A DNA stretch of 64,000 nucleotides from Caballeronia mineralivorans PML1(12) (GTDB lineage: Bacteria > Pseudomonadota > Gammaproteobacteria > Burkholderiales > Burkholderiaceae): NCBI RefSeq assembly GCF_001028175.1, contig NZ_AEJF01000078.1:23028-87027 (forward strand), read 5' to 3'. The translations under genes and the position numbers were made by a program. Shown here in pieces: positions 17,256 to 26,454 of this stretch. Under the pieces are notes generated by a model that saw nothing but the letters and a program-made list of their open reading frames with translations, was not told where the DNA came from and searched no databases. Numbering within the stretch: the first letter of the stretch is position 1; each line of letters begins with the position of its first letter.

Positions 17256-18545
17256 CTACCCGATCAGTTTGAGCGGGCCGGACAGCGGCACGTTCGGCGC
17301 GAGCTGGTTGTTCACGATCGCGAGGTCGAAGCGACGCGTCTGCCCTTTGACCCACTGACCGCCGACGAGCGGCGTCTTCGCCACGTTCTTCACGGGCCCG
17401 CCGCCCCAAGCGACGTGACCGACGACCGTGTCCAGCTTCGTCGAAGCCACCGCGTCGCGAATCGCTTCGTTCGAGTCGATGTCCTTGCTGCGCTTGAGCG
17501 CATCGACGGCGATCTCGAACAGCGCATGCGCGAAGCCGATGGGCTGGGTCCATTGCTTCGATGTCGCCTTCTCGTAGGCATCGGCCAATTGGCGCGCCGA
17601 CTGCCCCGTCAACGACGACTTGAACGGGTGCGAGGGCGACCACCATACTTCCGTCGAGAGGCCATCGCCGAGATCGCCCAGCGCTTCGATCGAAGTCGGA
17701 AACAGGAGTGCCTTTCCGATGGAAATGACCTTCGGTTTAAAACCCTGCTGGCGCGCCTGGACCAGAAAATTCTTGGCGTCAGGCGGAATCACGACGCCTG
17801 TCACGATCTGCGCGCCACTCTGCTTGAACGCGGCAATCTGTGCGGAGAAGTCCTGCGTCATGGACTGAAAACGGCCGGGGTCCTTCATCGTAAAACCCTT
17901 TTGCGCGAGCACCGGCGGAAAGCCGAGCTTGCCGTCGCCCCATGCATTGCCGTCGCCGTCGTTTGGAAAGAGTCCGCCGACCGACTTGTTGGTCTGTACC
18001 GACTGCCACATACCGGTGTAGACCGCGATCACGTCTTCAAGGCCCCAAAAGAAATGATACGTGAAGCGAAAACCCTTCTTCGGATCGCCCTTTCGGCCGA
18101 AGAACCACGGTTGCCACGGCACTACGGTGGAGACGCACGGCATCTCGTTGATCTCGCATGCATCGCTCACAGGATTGGCCGTTTCGGGCGTGCCCGAAAC
18201 CAGCATGATGTCGACCTTGTCTTTCAGGATCAGGTCGTTCGCTACCTCGCCGGCGCGGTTCGGATTCGACTGGCTGTCCTTGACCACGATCGCGACGGGG
18301 TACTGCTTGCCGTTGATCGCAATCCCGGCCTTAAGCGCGGTCTGCATCTGTTCAATGATGAAGCGATCGGCTTCGCCAAACGGCGCGAGCGGCCCCGTTT
18401 GCGGCGACACGTAACCGATCTTGAGCGTGCGTGTACCCGCAGCATTTGCGATGCGCGCGAACATGGGTGAAGCTGCAACAAGCGCACCGCCCGCTGCGAG
18501 CTTCACGAAATGACGGCGAGCGCCATCGATGGAATGATCGTCCAT
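17256..18545 (-). CDS. Branched-chain-type ABC transporter binding protein with Tat signal
   Basis: A substrate-binding protein of about 429 residues of the Peripla_BP_6 (LivK/HbaE-like) class. The N-terminus has a twin-arginine motif, ARRHFVKLAAGG, followed by a hydrophobic stretch and a cleavage region near ANA, so it is probably exported folded by Tat. The mature part starts LKIGYVSPQTGPLAPFGEAD. The ATG at 18545 is chosen because GGAG lies 7 nt upstream. It sits 73 bp after the maleylacetate reductase gene and heads the transporter block. Relatives in aromatic operons bind aromatic acids; here the ligand could be hydroquinone's precursor. Confidence 0.88.
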   Translation of the reverse strand: MDDHSIDGARRHFVKLAAGGALVAASPMFARIANAAGTRTLKIGYVSPQTGPLAPFGEADRFIIEQMQTALKAGIAINGKQYPVAIVVKDSQSNPNRAGEVANDLILKDKVDIMLVSGTPETANPVSDACEINEMPCVSTVVPWQPWFFGRKGDPKKGFRFTYHFFWGLEDVIAVYTGMWQSVQTNKSVGGLFPNDGDGNAWGDGKLGFPPVLAQKGFTMKDPGRFQSMTQDFSAQIAAFKQSGAQIVTGVVIPPDAKNFLVQARQQGFKPKVISIGKALLFPTSIEALGDLGDGLSTEVWWSPSHPFKSSLTGQSARQLADAYEKATSKQWTQPIGFAHALFEIAVDALKRSKDIDSNEAIRDAVASTKLDTVVGHVAWGGGPVKNVAKTPLVGGQWVKGQTRRFDLAIVNNQLAPNVPLSGPLKLIG

Positions 18546-18618
18546 GCTTGTCTCCTTCAGTCTCTTATCCTGCTGCACGTGCTGCGCCGGCCTTCTTGCG
18601 TGCCTGGCTCAGAGGTAT

Positions 18619-19677
18619 TCAGTCCGGTCGCCGCCCTTCGTAAGCGGCCACCAGCAAAGCCCGCAATGCCGCACGTTCAAGCGGCCTTGGATTCCAGTAC
18701 GGGTTCTTCAATGCAATATCCAGCGCAATGTCGATATCCGATTCCTGCAGCCCGATATCCTTCAACGCCGTCGGTGCGCCGTTGTCACGGGCGAGATCGA
18801 ACACGCCTTGCGCGGCGTCCGTCGTCCCGAGTGCACGTGCGATACGCTGCATGGCGTGCGGCGCAGCTTCGCGGTTGTACGCAAGTGCATGAGGCAACAC
18901 GATCGTATGTGTCTCAGCGTGCGGCAAGTTGAAGGTGCCGCCGAGCGTGTGGCACAGCTTGTGATGCAACGCCATGCCGACGCTGCCGAGCACCGCTCCG
19001 CACAGCCATGCGCCATAGAGACAATCGCCGCGCGCATCGATATCGTCGGGGCGCGCGACCACACGTCCGATTCCTTGTCCCAACGCGCGAATGCCTTCCT
19101 CCGCCATCAGCCCGATAATCGGATTCGCGTCTTGCGCGTAGAGCCCTTCCGCCGCGTGCGCAATCGCGTTGATGCCACTTGTGACGGATAGCGAGGCAGG
19201 CAGCGACAGCGTTAGCGTGGGATCGTAGATCACGGTCTTCGGCAACACGCGCAGATCGCGGCCGGTCTTCTTCAAACCCGCGTCGGTGAGGCCGTAGATA
19301 GGCGTCATTTCCGAGCCTGCGTAGGTGGTCGGAACCGCGAGGACGGGCAGCGATGAAGTCAGTGCAATCGCCTTGCCAAGGCCGGTCGTGGAGCCGCCGC
19401 CGATTGCCACTGCGCAGTCGGCGCCGAGCCTCGCAGCGTAATCACGAGCCTCTTGCGCGGTCTCGACAGGCACATGCATGACCGCCTTGGCAAACACGCC
19501 GACGGCACGCAACCCGAGTCGCGCGGCTATCGCTTTGGCCTGCTCGCGCTGCTGAGGCGTGGACAGAACAATGACCCGTTTCGCGCCGAGCAGATCGATT
19601 TCCCGCTCGAGATGGTCGATGCTGCCGGCACCGAACACCACGCGCGAGGGCGAGCCCTGATAGATGAATGCGTCCAT
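18619..19677 (-). CDS. hapF: Maleylacetate reductase
   Basis: A 352-residue iron-alcohol-dehydrogenase-fold enzyme of the maleylacetate reductase group, which reduces maleylacetate to 3-oxoadipate with NAD(P)H. Features are FGAGSIDHLEREID, VAIGGGSTTGLGKAIAL (nucleotide binding), PTTYAGSEMTPIYGLTD, and LHHKLCHTLGGTFNLPHAETH. These match maleylacetate reductases closely. The ATG at 19677 begins 2 bp after the upstream aldehyde dehydrogenase stop. Maleylacetate would be supplied by both the hydroquinone branch and the intradiol dioxygenase, so this enzyme joins the two. Confidence 0.93.
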   Translation of the reverse strand: MDAFIYQGSPSRVVFGAGSIDHLEREIDLLGAKRVIVLSTPQQREQAKAIAARLGLRAVGVFAKAVMHVPVETAQEARDYAARLGADCAVAIGGGSTTGLGKAIALTSSLPVLAVPTTYAGSEMTPIYGLTDAGLKKTGRDLRVLPKTVIYDPTLTLSLPASLSVTSGINAIAHAAEGLYAQDANPIIGLMAEEGIRALGQGIGRVVARPDDIDARGDCLYGAWLCGAVLGSVGMALHHKLCHTLGGTFNLPHAETHTIVLPHALAYNREAAPHAMQRIARALGTTDAAQGVFDLARDNGAPTALKDIGLQESDIDIALDIALKNPYWNPRPLERAALRALLVAAYEGRRPD

Positions 19678-19679
19678 GA

Positions 19680-21143
19680 TCAACGCGGGTAATAAGGCGG
19701 AATGTTCGCGTCGACATTCACCCAGACCGACTTCGGCTGCGTGTATTCGCGCATCACTTCAAAGCCCATCTCGCGACCATAACCGCTTGAACCCACCCCG
19801 CCGAACGGCGACGCCGGACTGACGCGCTTGTAGCAATTGATCCAGACCATGCCGCTTTTCAACTGGCGCGCAAAGAGATGCGCGCGCTGCAGATCGCGTG
19901 TCCACATGCCCGCGCCAAGGCCGTATTCCGTGCCGTTGGCAATCGCCAATGCTTCTTCGTCGCTCCCGAATGTACTCACCGTTACGAATGGGCCGAACAC
20001 TTCTTCCTGCGACACGCGATCGCCCGGTTTGGCTGCAACAATGGTCGGTTCGACGTAACAACCGTTGGCAAGCGCAGCGATATCCGGCGCCTTGCCGCCC
20101 GACAAAATGCGACCGCCCTGTTCGCGGGCGACATCGACATAAGACAGTACGCGGTCACGATGATGACGCGACGTCAGCGGCCCCATCTCCGTCGCCGGAT
20201 CGAGCGGATCGCCTATCTTGATGGAGCGTGCAAGCGCGATAAAACGTTCGAGCAGTTCGTCGGCTACCGCTTCATGCACGATCAGCCGCGATGCCGCAAT
20301 GCACGCCTGGCCCTGGTTATGAAAGATGCCGAACGCGGAGCCTTGCACGACGGCGTCGAGGTTGGCGTCGGCGAATACGACATTCGCGCCCTTGCCGCCG
20401 AGTTCGAGTTGCACCTTCTTGAGATTACCGGCCGAGGCCTGCACGACCTTGCGCCCGACCGCCGTCGATCCGGTAAATGCCACCTTGCTGATCTCCGGAT
20501 GCTCGGCGATGTATTGCCCTGCCACCTGACCGAGACCCGGCACGATATTGACCACACCCGCTGGAAAACCAACCTCGACCATCAGTTCGGCGATCGCAAG
20601 ACTGGAGAGCGGCGTGAGTTCGGCGGGTTTCATGATCACGCAATTGCCGGCGGCAAGCGCGGGTGCCATCTTCCAGCTGGTGAACATCAGCGGAAAATTC
20701 CACGGCACCACCTGGCCGACAACGCCGACCGGTTCGCGCGTCACATAGTTTAGAAAGCCCGCCTCGACCGGAACCACCGAACCTTCGAACTTGTCCGCCA
20801 TACCGCCGAAATAGCGGAACGTGACGGCCGTGCGCGGCACATCGAGATTGCGGGTATCGCGAATCGGATGACCCGTATCCAGCGACTCGAGCCGGGCCAG
20901 TTCATCCGCATTCGCTTCGATTGCATCGGCGAGCTTGAGCAGCAGACGGCCGCGATCCATCGCCGCCATGTTGCTCCACTTCGGAAACGCAGCTTTCGCT
21001 GCGGTGACGGCGCGGTCGATATCGGCGTGCCCGGCCATCGAGACGTTTGCGATCACCGAGTTGTCGTGCGGGTTGAGCGAGGCCAGCGTCTCTCCGCTCT
21101 CGGCGGAAACAAAACGACCATTGATGAAGAGTTGCGTTTGCAT
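19680..21143 (-). CDS. hapE: 4-Hydroxymuconic semialdehyde dehydrogenase (ALDH family)
   Basis: A 487-residue NAD(P)-dependent aldehyde dehydrogenase. Catalytic residues are Asn149 (PWNFP), Glu247 (LELGGKG) and Cys281 ([10 protein letters not shown]), with [22 protein letters not shown] near the C-terminus. The ATG at 21143 starts the typical [12 protein letters not shown] opening. Placement between hydroquinone dioxygenase and maleylacetate reductase genes identifies the substrate as 4-hydroxymuconic semialdehyde, which it would oxidise to maleylacetate (tautomer 4-hydroxymuconate). By sequence alone it would be a betaine/2-hydroxymuconic-type ALDH. Confidence 0.88.
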   Translation of the reverse strand: MQTQLFINGRFVSAESGETLASLNPHDNSVIANVSMAGHADIDRAVTAAKAAFPKWSNMAAMDRGRLLLKLADAIEANADELARLESLDTGHPIRDTRNLDVPRTAVTFRYFGGMADKFEGSVVPVEAGFLNYVTREPVGVVGQVVPWNFPLMFTSWKMAPALAAGNCVIMKPAELTPLSSLAIAELMVEVGFPAGVVNIVPGLGQVAGQYIAEHPEISKVAFTGSTAVGRKVVQASAGNLKKVQLELGGKGANVVFADANLDAVVQGSAFGIFHNQGQACIAASRLIVHEAVADELLERFIALARSIKIGDPLDPATEMGPLTSRHHRDRVLSYVDVAREQGGRILSGGKAPDIAALANGCYVEPTIVAAKPGDRVSQEEVFGPFVTVSTFGSDEEALAIANGTEYGLGAGMWTRDLQRAHLFARQLKSGMVWINCYKRVSPASPFGGVGSSGYGREMGFEVMREYTQPKSVWVNVDANIPPYYPR

Positions 21144-21235
21144 GATGGTCCTGCCTGAAGGAATCTGAAGACAAAGCCCTGCCCGCGACGCCAGCAAGAC
21201 TGGCGTCGTTCGGGACAGCGAGAGGGGAATCGGGT

Positions 21236-22231
21236 TTAGAGCGGCACGGGGTACGGCGGGAGTTCACCGCTTTCATAACGCTTGGGCAGATCAGGCGTGG
21301 CGTTCTCCCAGACGAGCAGCATCGAGCGTTTTTGCGAATATCCCTTGTGGCGAATATCGGCGGGCATGGCCGCGATATCACCGGCGTTCATCGTGATACG
21401 GGCGCGCGGTTCGCCGGTGTCTTTGTCCCCGACGTCCCAGATGATCTGGTCGGAGAGTTGCAGGAACCACTCCACACGATCGTTGCCGTGAAAGACCGGC
21501 AACACGAATTCCTCGGTCGTCGGGCAAAAGAGGCTTTGCTTGCACACAGACGTCACCGACGGATTCCACGTCACGTCCGAACGCGACAGGTACTTGAAGA
21601 GACTGAATGCGTGCAGCTCATGTTCGAAACCCGGTTCAGCGTGGATCTCCGGCTCGTCCTGCCCGACATCCGCAAACTGGCGGTTGACAGGAAGGTCATC
21701 GCGCAACGGCGAATCTCCTTCGATCCCCGGCATGCGCTTCGTTGCAATGCGGGTACGCTCGATTGCGCCGATGTTGTCGCCATGCTTGATACCGAATGCC
21801 GAACCCGTTTCTTCGGGAGCGGCGAACGGATCGAAACCTTCGTTGACCCAGTCCTTCAGGATTGCCTTGAAAGTCGCCATGATCAGCGGCGTTTCGAACT
21901 GCTGCGTGTAGTCGACGCCGGCTTCCTTGAAGCTCGCGTTATACGAACCGGCATACATGTCCACGCGGCCGTAGTGATTGCGCGTGCCGATCACTTCGTC
22001 GAAGTTGACCCAGCCGTAGAAGAACCCCCACGCCACGTCGCGCATCATGGCGCGCAGGAAGTCGTCGGCGTGCATCTGGTGGGAACGGCTCTCGCCCTTT
22101 GACGGCCATTTGACCGTGACGAAATAAGCGTCGCGGCTGAATTCGAAATCGCCTAGCGTGAAAGTGCGGTAACCGCTCGTCTTGTCCGGGTCGGTTGCGG
22201 TGACGCTTTGAAGCACTGCTGTCTGATCCAT
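21236..22231 (-). CDS. hapD: Hydroquinone 1,2-dioxygenase, large (beta) subunit
   Basis: A 331-residue protein resembling the large subunit of the two-component hydroquinone dioxygenases (HapD/PnpD type), Fe(II) enzymes that cleave hydroquinone to 4-hydroxymuconic semialdehyde. A cupin-like metal site is suggested by His248 and Glu254 (FHGNDRVEW) and His295 (ADIRHKGYS). The N-terminal half has the MMRDVAWGFFYGWVNFDEV segment. The ATG at 22231 has GAGGAG upstream. It follows the small subunit gene by 50 bp and precedes the semialdehyde dehydrogenase gene, which is the order of the hap cluster as I remember it. Confidence 0.9.
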   Translation of the reverse strand: MDQTAVLQSVTATDPDKTSGYRTFTLGDFEFSRDAYFVTVKWPSKGESRSHQMHADDFLRAMMRDVAWGFFYGWVNFDEVIGTRNHYGRVDMYAGSYNASFKEAGVDYTQQFETPLIMATFKAILKDWVNEGFDPFAAPEETGSAFGIKHGDNIGAIERTRIATKRMPGIEGDSPLRDDLPVNRQFADVGQDEPEIHAEPGFEHELHAFSLFKYLSRSDVTWNPSVTSVCKQSLFCPTTEEFVLPVFHGNDRVEWFLQLSDQIIWDVGDKDTGEPRARITMNAGDIAAMPADIRHKGYSQKRSMLLVWENATPDLPKRYESGELPPYPVPL

Positions 22232-22281
22232 GACTTACTCCTCGAAGGTTGATCGGGTCAATAAGGCGGCTCGCGCCTCAC

Positions 22282-22773
22282 TCACTGAATGCAGATTTCG
22301 GCCCACTTCTCGATGGAACACGGACCCAGGATGGTCTGGATCAGCAGGACGCCTGTTTCGCGCGCTTCGAACCGATAGGCAACGCCGGCGGGCAGCAGCG
22401 CCTGATGGCCGCGGCGCAGACGCACATAACCCATCGGCTGGCCCGCAGGTTCGCCTTCGAGACGCACGCTGCCTTCTGTATCGGCATTGACGAGCGAACC
22501 TTCGGATGGCTTGATGAAATGCACGTCGATCTCGCCGTCAAGCACTACCGCGAACTCGTCGTGCGATGCGCTGAACCACGGCGACGACCCTTCCGCCCGG
22601 AGCGTCTCGATCACGTATTTGAGGTTCTTGCCGACCACCACTTTTTCGTACGGCGCAGCGTGGCTCGCTACCTCGAATACATTGGACATGGCGTAATGTC
22701 CGGGTTTGCCCTTGATGATTTCGATGGAGCCCTTGCGGTAATTGCCGAGGCTGCCGAGATAGGTCTCTTGCAT
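22282..22773 (-). CDS. hapC: Hydroquinone 1,2-dioxygenase, small (alpha) subunit
   Basis: A 163-residue single-domain cupin that matches the small subunit of hydroquinone dioxygenase (about 160 residues) in length and gene order. Visible features are HDEFAVVLDGEIDVHFIKP, the GYVRLRRGHQALLPAGVAYRFEA strand, and ILGPCSIEKW at the C-terminus. Upstream in-frame sequence is open for over 80 codons but lacks coding character; the ATG at 22773 is chosen because GGAG lies 6 nt upstream and the protein then has the family length. It is the first gene of the operon, 93 bp after a LysR box. Confidence 0.9.
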   Translation of the reverse strand: MQETYLGSLGNYRKGSIEIIKGKPGHYAMSNVFEVASHAAPYEKVVVGKNLKYVIETLRAEGSSPWFSASHDEFAVVLDGEIDVHFIKPSEGSLVNADTEGSVRLEGEPAGQPMGYVRLRRGHQALLPAGVAYRFEARETGVLLIQTILGPCSIEKWAEICIQ

Positions 22774-22828
22774 GTCTGTCTCCATTGCTCCGTGAAATAC
22801 GGTTTGTGATCGCGTTGCCTTGGAACGA

Positions 22829-22857
22829 AGATTAGGGCGGCGCGCGCAACACGGCAA
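22829..22857 (-). promoter_or_regulatory. Putative sigma70 promoter of the hydroquinone operon
   Basis: On the minus strand a -35 TTGCCG (22857-22852) and -10 TAATCT (22834-22829) are 17 bp apart, just downstream of the LysR box. The predicted start near 22822 gives a leader of about 50 nt before hapC. Confidence 0.6.
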
Positions 22858-22865
22858 TGGATCGA

Positions 22866-22884
22866 GGTTCGCGTTTGGCGAACC
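22866..22884. promoter_or_regulatory. LysR-type operator (perfect dyad, T-N11-A)
   Basis: GGTTCGC-N5-GCGAACC is a perfect 7-bp inverted repeat that contains the T-N11-A core of LysR-family binding sites. Its centre lies about 53 bp upstream of the predicted transcription start and 8 bp from the -35 element, in an activator position. The LysR gene at 22949-23914 is immediately upstream. Confidence 0.75.
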
Positions 22885-22948
22885 ATGCGTGCTCGCAAAA
22901 GACGCTAGGGAAAGTACTGAGACGCTTACCGCGTGCCGGTTAGCCGGT

Positions 22949-23914
22949 TCACGCGTCGCCGAGTTCGTCGTCGACGTTCCTGGTTTCGTCGTCCGGCGGC
23001 GAGATGCCGAGCGCCCGGTCCCACTGCGGCTCGCGCAGGTAGCGCGCACGCAGGAAATCGACGAAGGCCTTCACTTTTGTGGTCGACCGGTGCGACGCCG
23101 GATAGACCGCCGAGAGCCATAGCGGCGGTGCAGCATACTCGGGCAGCACCCGTTCAAGGCGTCGCTCGAGCAGATCGGCGGCGGCGACCATGGTGGGCAG
23201 ATACGCGACGCCCGCCCCGGCTCGCGCAAATTCGAGCAGCAGGTGCACGCTGTTCGTTTTAAGCACCGGGTTGAGCGCGATCTCGAAGCACTCGTTGCCT
23301 TTCATGAGCGGCCACTTGTCGCCCCACGGGTAATACGAATAACGCGCGAAGTCGTGCCGCACGAGGTCGAGCGGCGTTTCTATGACAGGCTCCTCCTTGA
23401 GATAACCGGGCGCCGCGCACAAGACGCCGCGCACCGGAAAGAGCTTGCGCTCGACCAGCAGATTCGACGCGGGCGGATAAATCTGCAGCGCCAGATCGAA
23501 TCCCTCCTGCACCGGATCGATCACGCGATCGTTGACCGTGACCACGAACTCGATACGCGGGTGCGCTTCGCGAAAGGCAATCAGCGCGTGCGAAAAGTGA
23601 CCCAGCGCGAAACCGGGCAGTACGTGAACGTTGAGCGTTCCACTGAGCGAATGCGTTTCGGCGCTCGCACGGCCGGACAGTTCGTGGACTTTATTGACGA
23701 GCTGGACGCAGTCGCGATAATACGACTCACCCGCTTCGGACAGACGTACGGCGCGCGTCGAGCGGTGAAAGAGCGCGACGTTGAAATGCTCTTCAAGCTG
23801 CTTGACGCGCGACGTCACGACCGATTTCGCGACGCCGAGCTGGCGTGCCGCGTTGGCGAAGCTCTGCGCTTCGGCTGCGCGCACGAATGCTTCCATCGAT
23901 ATGAAAAGGTCCAC
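22949..23914 (-). CDS. LysR-family regulator of the hydroquinone operon
   Basis: A LysR protein of about 321 residues. The winged helix-turn-helix covers ISMEAFVRAAEAQSFANAARQLGVAKSVVTSRVKQLEEHFNVALFHRSTR (split across residues 7-56), followed by a substrate-binding domain. The GTG at 23914 is preferred because GGAG is 5 nt upstream and the protein then opens like other family members (xDLFISMEAFV); the frame is open further back but without a start signal. It lies upstream of hapC in the same orientation rather than divergently. The C-terminal tail (PPDDETRNVDDELGDA) is acidic and probably disordered. Confidence 0.88.
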   Translation of the reverse strand: MDLFISMEAFVRAAEAQSFANAARQLGVAKSVVTSRVKQLEEHFNVALFHRSTRAVRLSEAGESYYRDCVQLVNKVHELSGRASAETHSLSGTLNVHVLPGFALGHFSHALIAFREAHPRIEFVVTVNDRVIDPVQEGFDLALQIYPPASNLLVERKLFPVRGVLCAAPGYLKEEPVIETPLDLVRHDFARYSYYPWGDKWPLMKGNECFEIALNPVLKTNSVHLLLEFARAGAGVAYLPTMVAAADLLERRLERVLPEYAAPPLWLSAVYPASHRSTTKVKAFVDFLRARYLREPQWDRALGISPPDDETRNVDDELGDA

Positions 23915-24037
23915 GCTGTCTCCTGATCGATTTGTTCGAACCTCTGTTCTCTGTGGAGATTCTAGTTTTTTTCCAGGCAGCGCGACGGTACGCACGCACG
24001 ACCTGAATTGTTCTTAAGGCACGGCTTAACAGAAACG

Positions 24038-25498
24038 CTAGGTGGTCAAATCGTGCAGCTTGCGCATGCCTTCACGCAACCAGTTCAGCACTGTGTGCTC
24101 TGTGCCGGCAGGCACAGGTACTTCGGCGTTCAGCTTGCGCAAGGAGTCTTGCTGTTGCGACAGAAGCTGGCACATCTGTTGGCCGATGTCCGGCCGGCTC
24201 TTCAGCAAAGGCGTCAGGTCCGCTTTATCGAGCTGGTAAATCACGGCACGTGTCAAAGCGGTGATTTGCGCTTGAACAGGCAGCCCCGCAAGCACACCGG
24301 CTTCACCGATGGAATCTCCCGGTCCCAAGCGCGTGGATTCGACCGGACCAGAGGGTCCGGCAACCACCACTGAGACGACACCTGACTCGACGATCATCAG
24401 GTAGTCGGTCACAGCATCGGACTTGACCACCACCTGATTGGCCTCGTATTCATGACGAGACAGTCTCTTGGACAATGCTTCGAGTTCTTCGCCTTGCAAG
24501 GCGCGGAAAAGATCGACGTGTGACAGGAGCCGCTGCCGGCTGTCGGCCACGTCGCGACGTGGCGGCCGCGGGACACCCAATGGCCAAAGCTCGATTCCGG
24601 CCGCCGCGAGATGACGGTGACATAGATCGTAAAGCTGGTTCGTGACGGCAATTGTCTTGCTCATGTCGTCGATATAAACCGTGACTTCGTATTCAATCGA
24701 ATTGATCGAAACCTTCTTGATGAGCATATATGGGGCCGGGGTTTGCAGCATTATGCTGCTTCCCGTCACCGCGCGTTCCAACGCGCCAAGGACGGTAGCC
24801 GGGCGTTCTTCCGGCGATATCTGCAGTGCGATGGACACGCCGTGGAGCGCCACGGGACGGCTGCTGTTGGTGATTTTCGTTTTGGCCGCGACAGCATTTG
24901 GAACAATGACGATATTGCCCTGGGCAGTGAGCAGGTGCGTTGCGCGCCAGTTCATTTCCAGCACCTTGCCGTCCACACCATCGACTGATACCCAGTCCCC
25001 GATGTGATAAGGTTCGGTCGTATTCAGCACGATCCCGGCGAACACGTCGCTAAGCGTGCTCTGTATTGCAAGGCCCAGGACGATGGCGAGCGCGCCCGAT
25101 GTCGCAACCAGTCCCGTCACCGGTAGCCCCAGCACGAATGCAAGCGAAGCGACTACGGCGGCGAGAAAGACCAGCGCGCCCAGCACGTCCTGGAAAAGGC
25201 GCTCCCTGTGCCAGTGACGCGATCGGAACGCTGCATCCAGCGACAGGGTAAGGAGCCGCGCCCCGATGAGCCACCACGAAACCTCGAGGATCTGAGCGGC
25301 GAGATGGCGGCCCGGAGATTCAGGCCACGGCGCCGGCGTGAAAGGACTCAAGGCCGACCCGAACAACAATGCGCTAAGCAGCGCGAAGATCACCAATCTG
25401 AGCAGCAAGCGAACGGTGTCGTGGCGCGGGAACGCGGCGCGCCAAAGCACGACGTCCACCACGACCAGCACGAAGCCGAGAACCAGGGGATCTTTCAC
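24038..25498 (-). CDS. MscS-type mechanosensitive channel with C-terminal cyclic-nucleotide-binding domain
   Basis: A protein of about 486 residues. It has four or five N-terminal membrane segments, the MscS pore helix (LVATSGALAIVLGLAIQSTLSDVFAG), the MscS beta domain (GDWVSVDGVDGKVLEMNWRATHL) and, from about residue 350, a CNMP/CRP-like beta roll (YLMIVESGVVSVVV, GPGDSIGEAGVLAGLP). The architecture matches bacterial cyclic-nucleotide-gated MscS-like channels. A GTG at 25498 with GGGAG 7 nt upstream is the likely start; the 34 codons before it look non-coding. It is monocistronic with no obvious functional partner. Confidence 0.87.
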   Translation of the reverse strand: MKDPLVLGFVLVVVDVVLWRAAFPRHDTVRLLLRLVIFALLSALLFGSALSPFTPAPWPESPGRHLAAQILEVSWWLIGARLLTLSLDAAFRSRHWHRERLFQDVLGALVFLAAVVASLAFVLGLPVTGLVATSGALAIVLGLAIQSTLSDVFAGIVLNTTEPYHIGDWVSVDGVDGKVLEMNWRATHLLTAQGNIVIVPNAVAAKTKITNSSRPVALHGVSIALQISPEERPATVLGALERAVTGSSIMLQTPAPYMLIKKVSINSIEYEVTVYIDDMSKTIAVTNQLYDLCHRHLAAAGIELWPLGVPRPPRRDVADSRQRLLSHVDLFRALQGEELEALSKRLSRHEYEANQVVVKSDAVTDYLMIVESGVVSVVVAGPSGPVESTRLGPGDSIGEAGVLAGLPVQAQITALTRAVIYQLDKADLTPLLKSRPDIGQQMCQLLSQQQDSLRKLNAEVPVPAGTEHTVLNWLREGMRKLHDLTT

Positions 25499-26454
25499 AA
25501 GACTGCTCCCGACAGAAAGGACCTGCGGTATGACGGCGCAACGAACGGTTGCGTGTGGTCGTGTGTGGTCGCGTGTTGCGGTGCCTGAATGCCTTCGCAT
25601 TCTACGGTTTTCCCGGCGTTATCCGTAGAGCCATTGGCGGACGCGATGCTTAGTGCGTAATTAACCGAGTACATGTCCGTGGCCTAAGTGCGCCCGATGC
25701 TTTAGTATGCCAGCCGCTTGTTGACCGTCCCCTTAATATTAGTGAAGACGTGTATTCCCCCGATACATCTTCTCGCGTTGCATTTAAGCAAAACGGCTAA
25801 GCCGGCTATTCACTGGATCTTAAGGATTTCGCCAAGAAGCTGAATAAACGCTTAAAGGTCTGGATAGGATCGAACTGCCTTCGTTCCTACCCTAGCGGTT
25901 GTGCGGCCGGGCGCACACGCCGACCGGCTAAAACCCATACGATTGCAGCGATCACCGCGGCGACCATTTCATCCTGGCCGTGCCCGAAGACTCAGTGCTG
26001 GCGGAATCGGCGAGCGTTTCGCCTGCGCAGTTGCGCGACCGTGTTTTGCGTTGCCTGAGCAGGATTTCGGTACGTTTGAAGTCGGTCGCCGAGGCCGTTT
26101 TCAACCGCAACTCGGCCCGCGGCCTGGGTCATTGGTTGCGGTATTGTTTCGTCGGCACGAGCGCGCTCCGGCTGTACGTTATTTTTTTAGTTTTACGAAT
26201 CAATTATAGCGTGATTTTCCCTTATCATTTTTTACTTGCGAGTAGGGCGGTGTTGTTCTTGGTGATCAGGATGCCATCGCTGCGAGGCAGGCGCGGTCAG
26301 GGGTTCGTTCGATCAAAACGAATCCTCGTGGCAGGGATCGTCGCTAAGCGCTCTCATGGGGAATGGTTGGCAGAAGGACCGGATAGCAACGGGCGTAAAC
26401 CGAAGAGGGCGCTGCGGTGGCAGCGCCCTCTCCTAGCAGTCATGCGTTGTTGCT
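25499..26454. other. Long intergenic region without a convincing gene
   Basis: These 950 bp between the channel gene and the glycine-rich protein hold no gene I can support. A patch around 26165-26240 is clearly richer in A+T than the surroundings. A plus-strand frame around 25955-26110 (DHFILAVPEDSVLAES) vaguely resembles a signalling-domain fragment but lacks start, signal and length. A hairpin at 26405-26430 is listed separately. Confidence 0.55.
26405..26430 (-). terminator. Hairpin downstream of the glycine-rich protein gene
   Basis: An 11-bp perfect stem (26405-26415 and 26420-26430) with a 4-nt loop lies 24 bp past the stop of the minus-strand gene. It is followed on that strand by TTCGGTTT, only a weak T-run, so termination is plausible but not certain. 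Confidence 0.55.
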
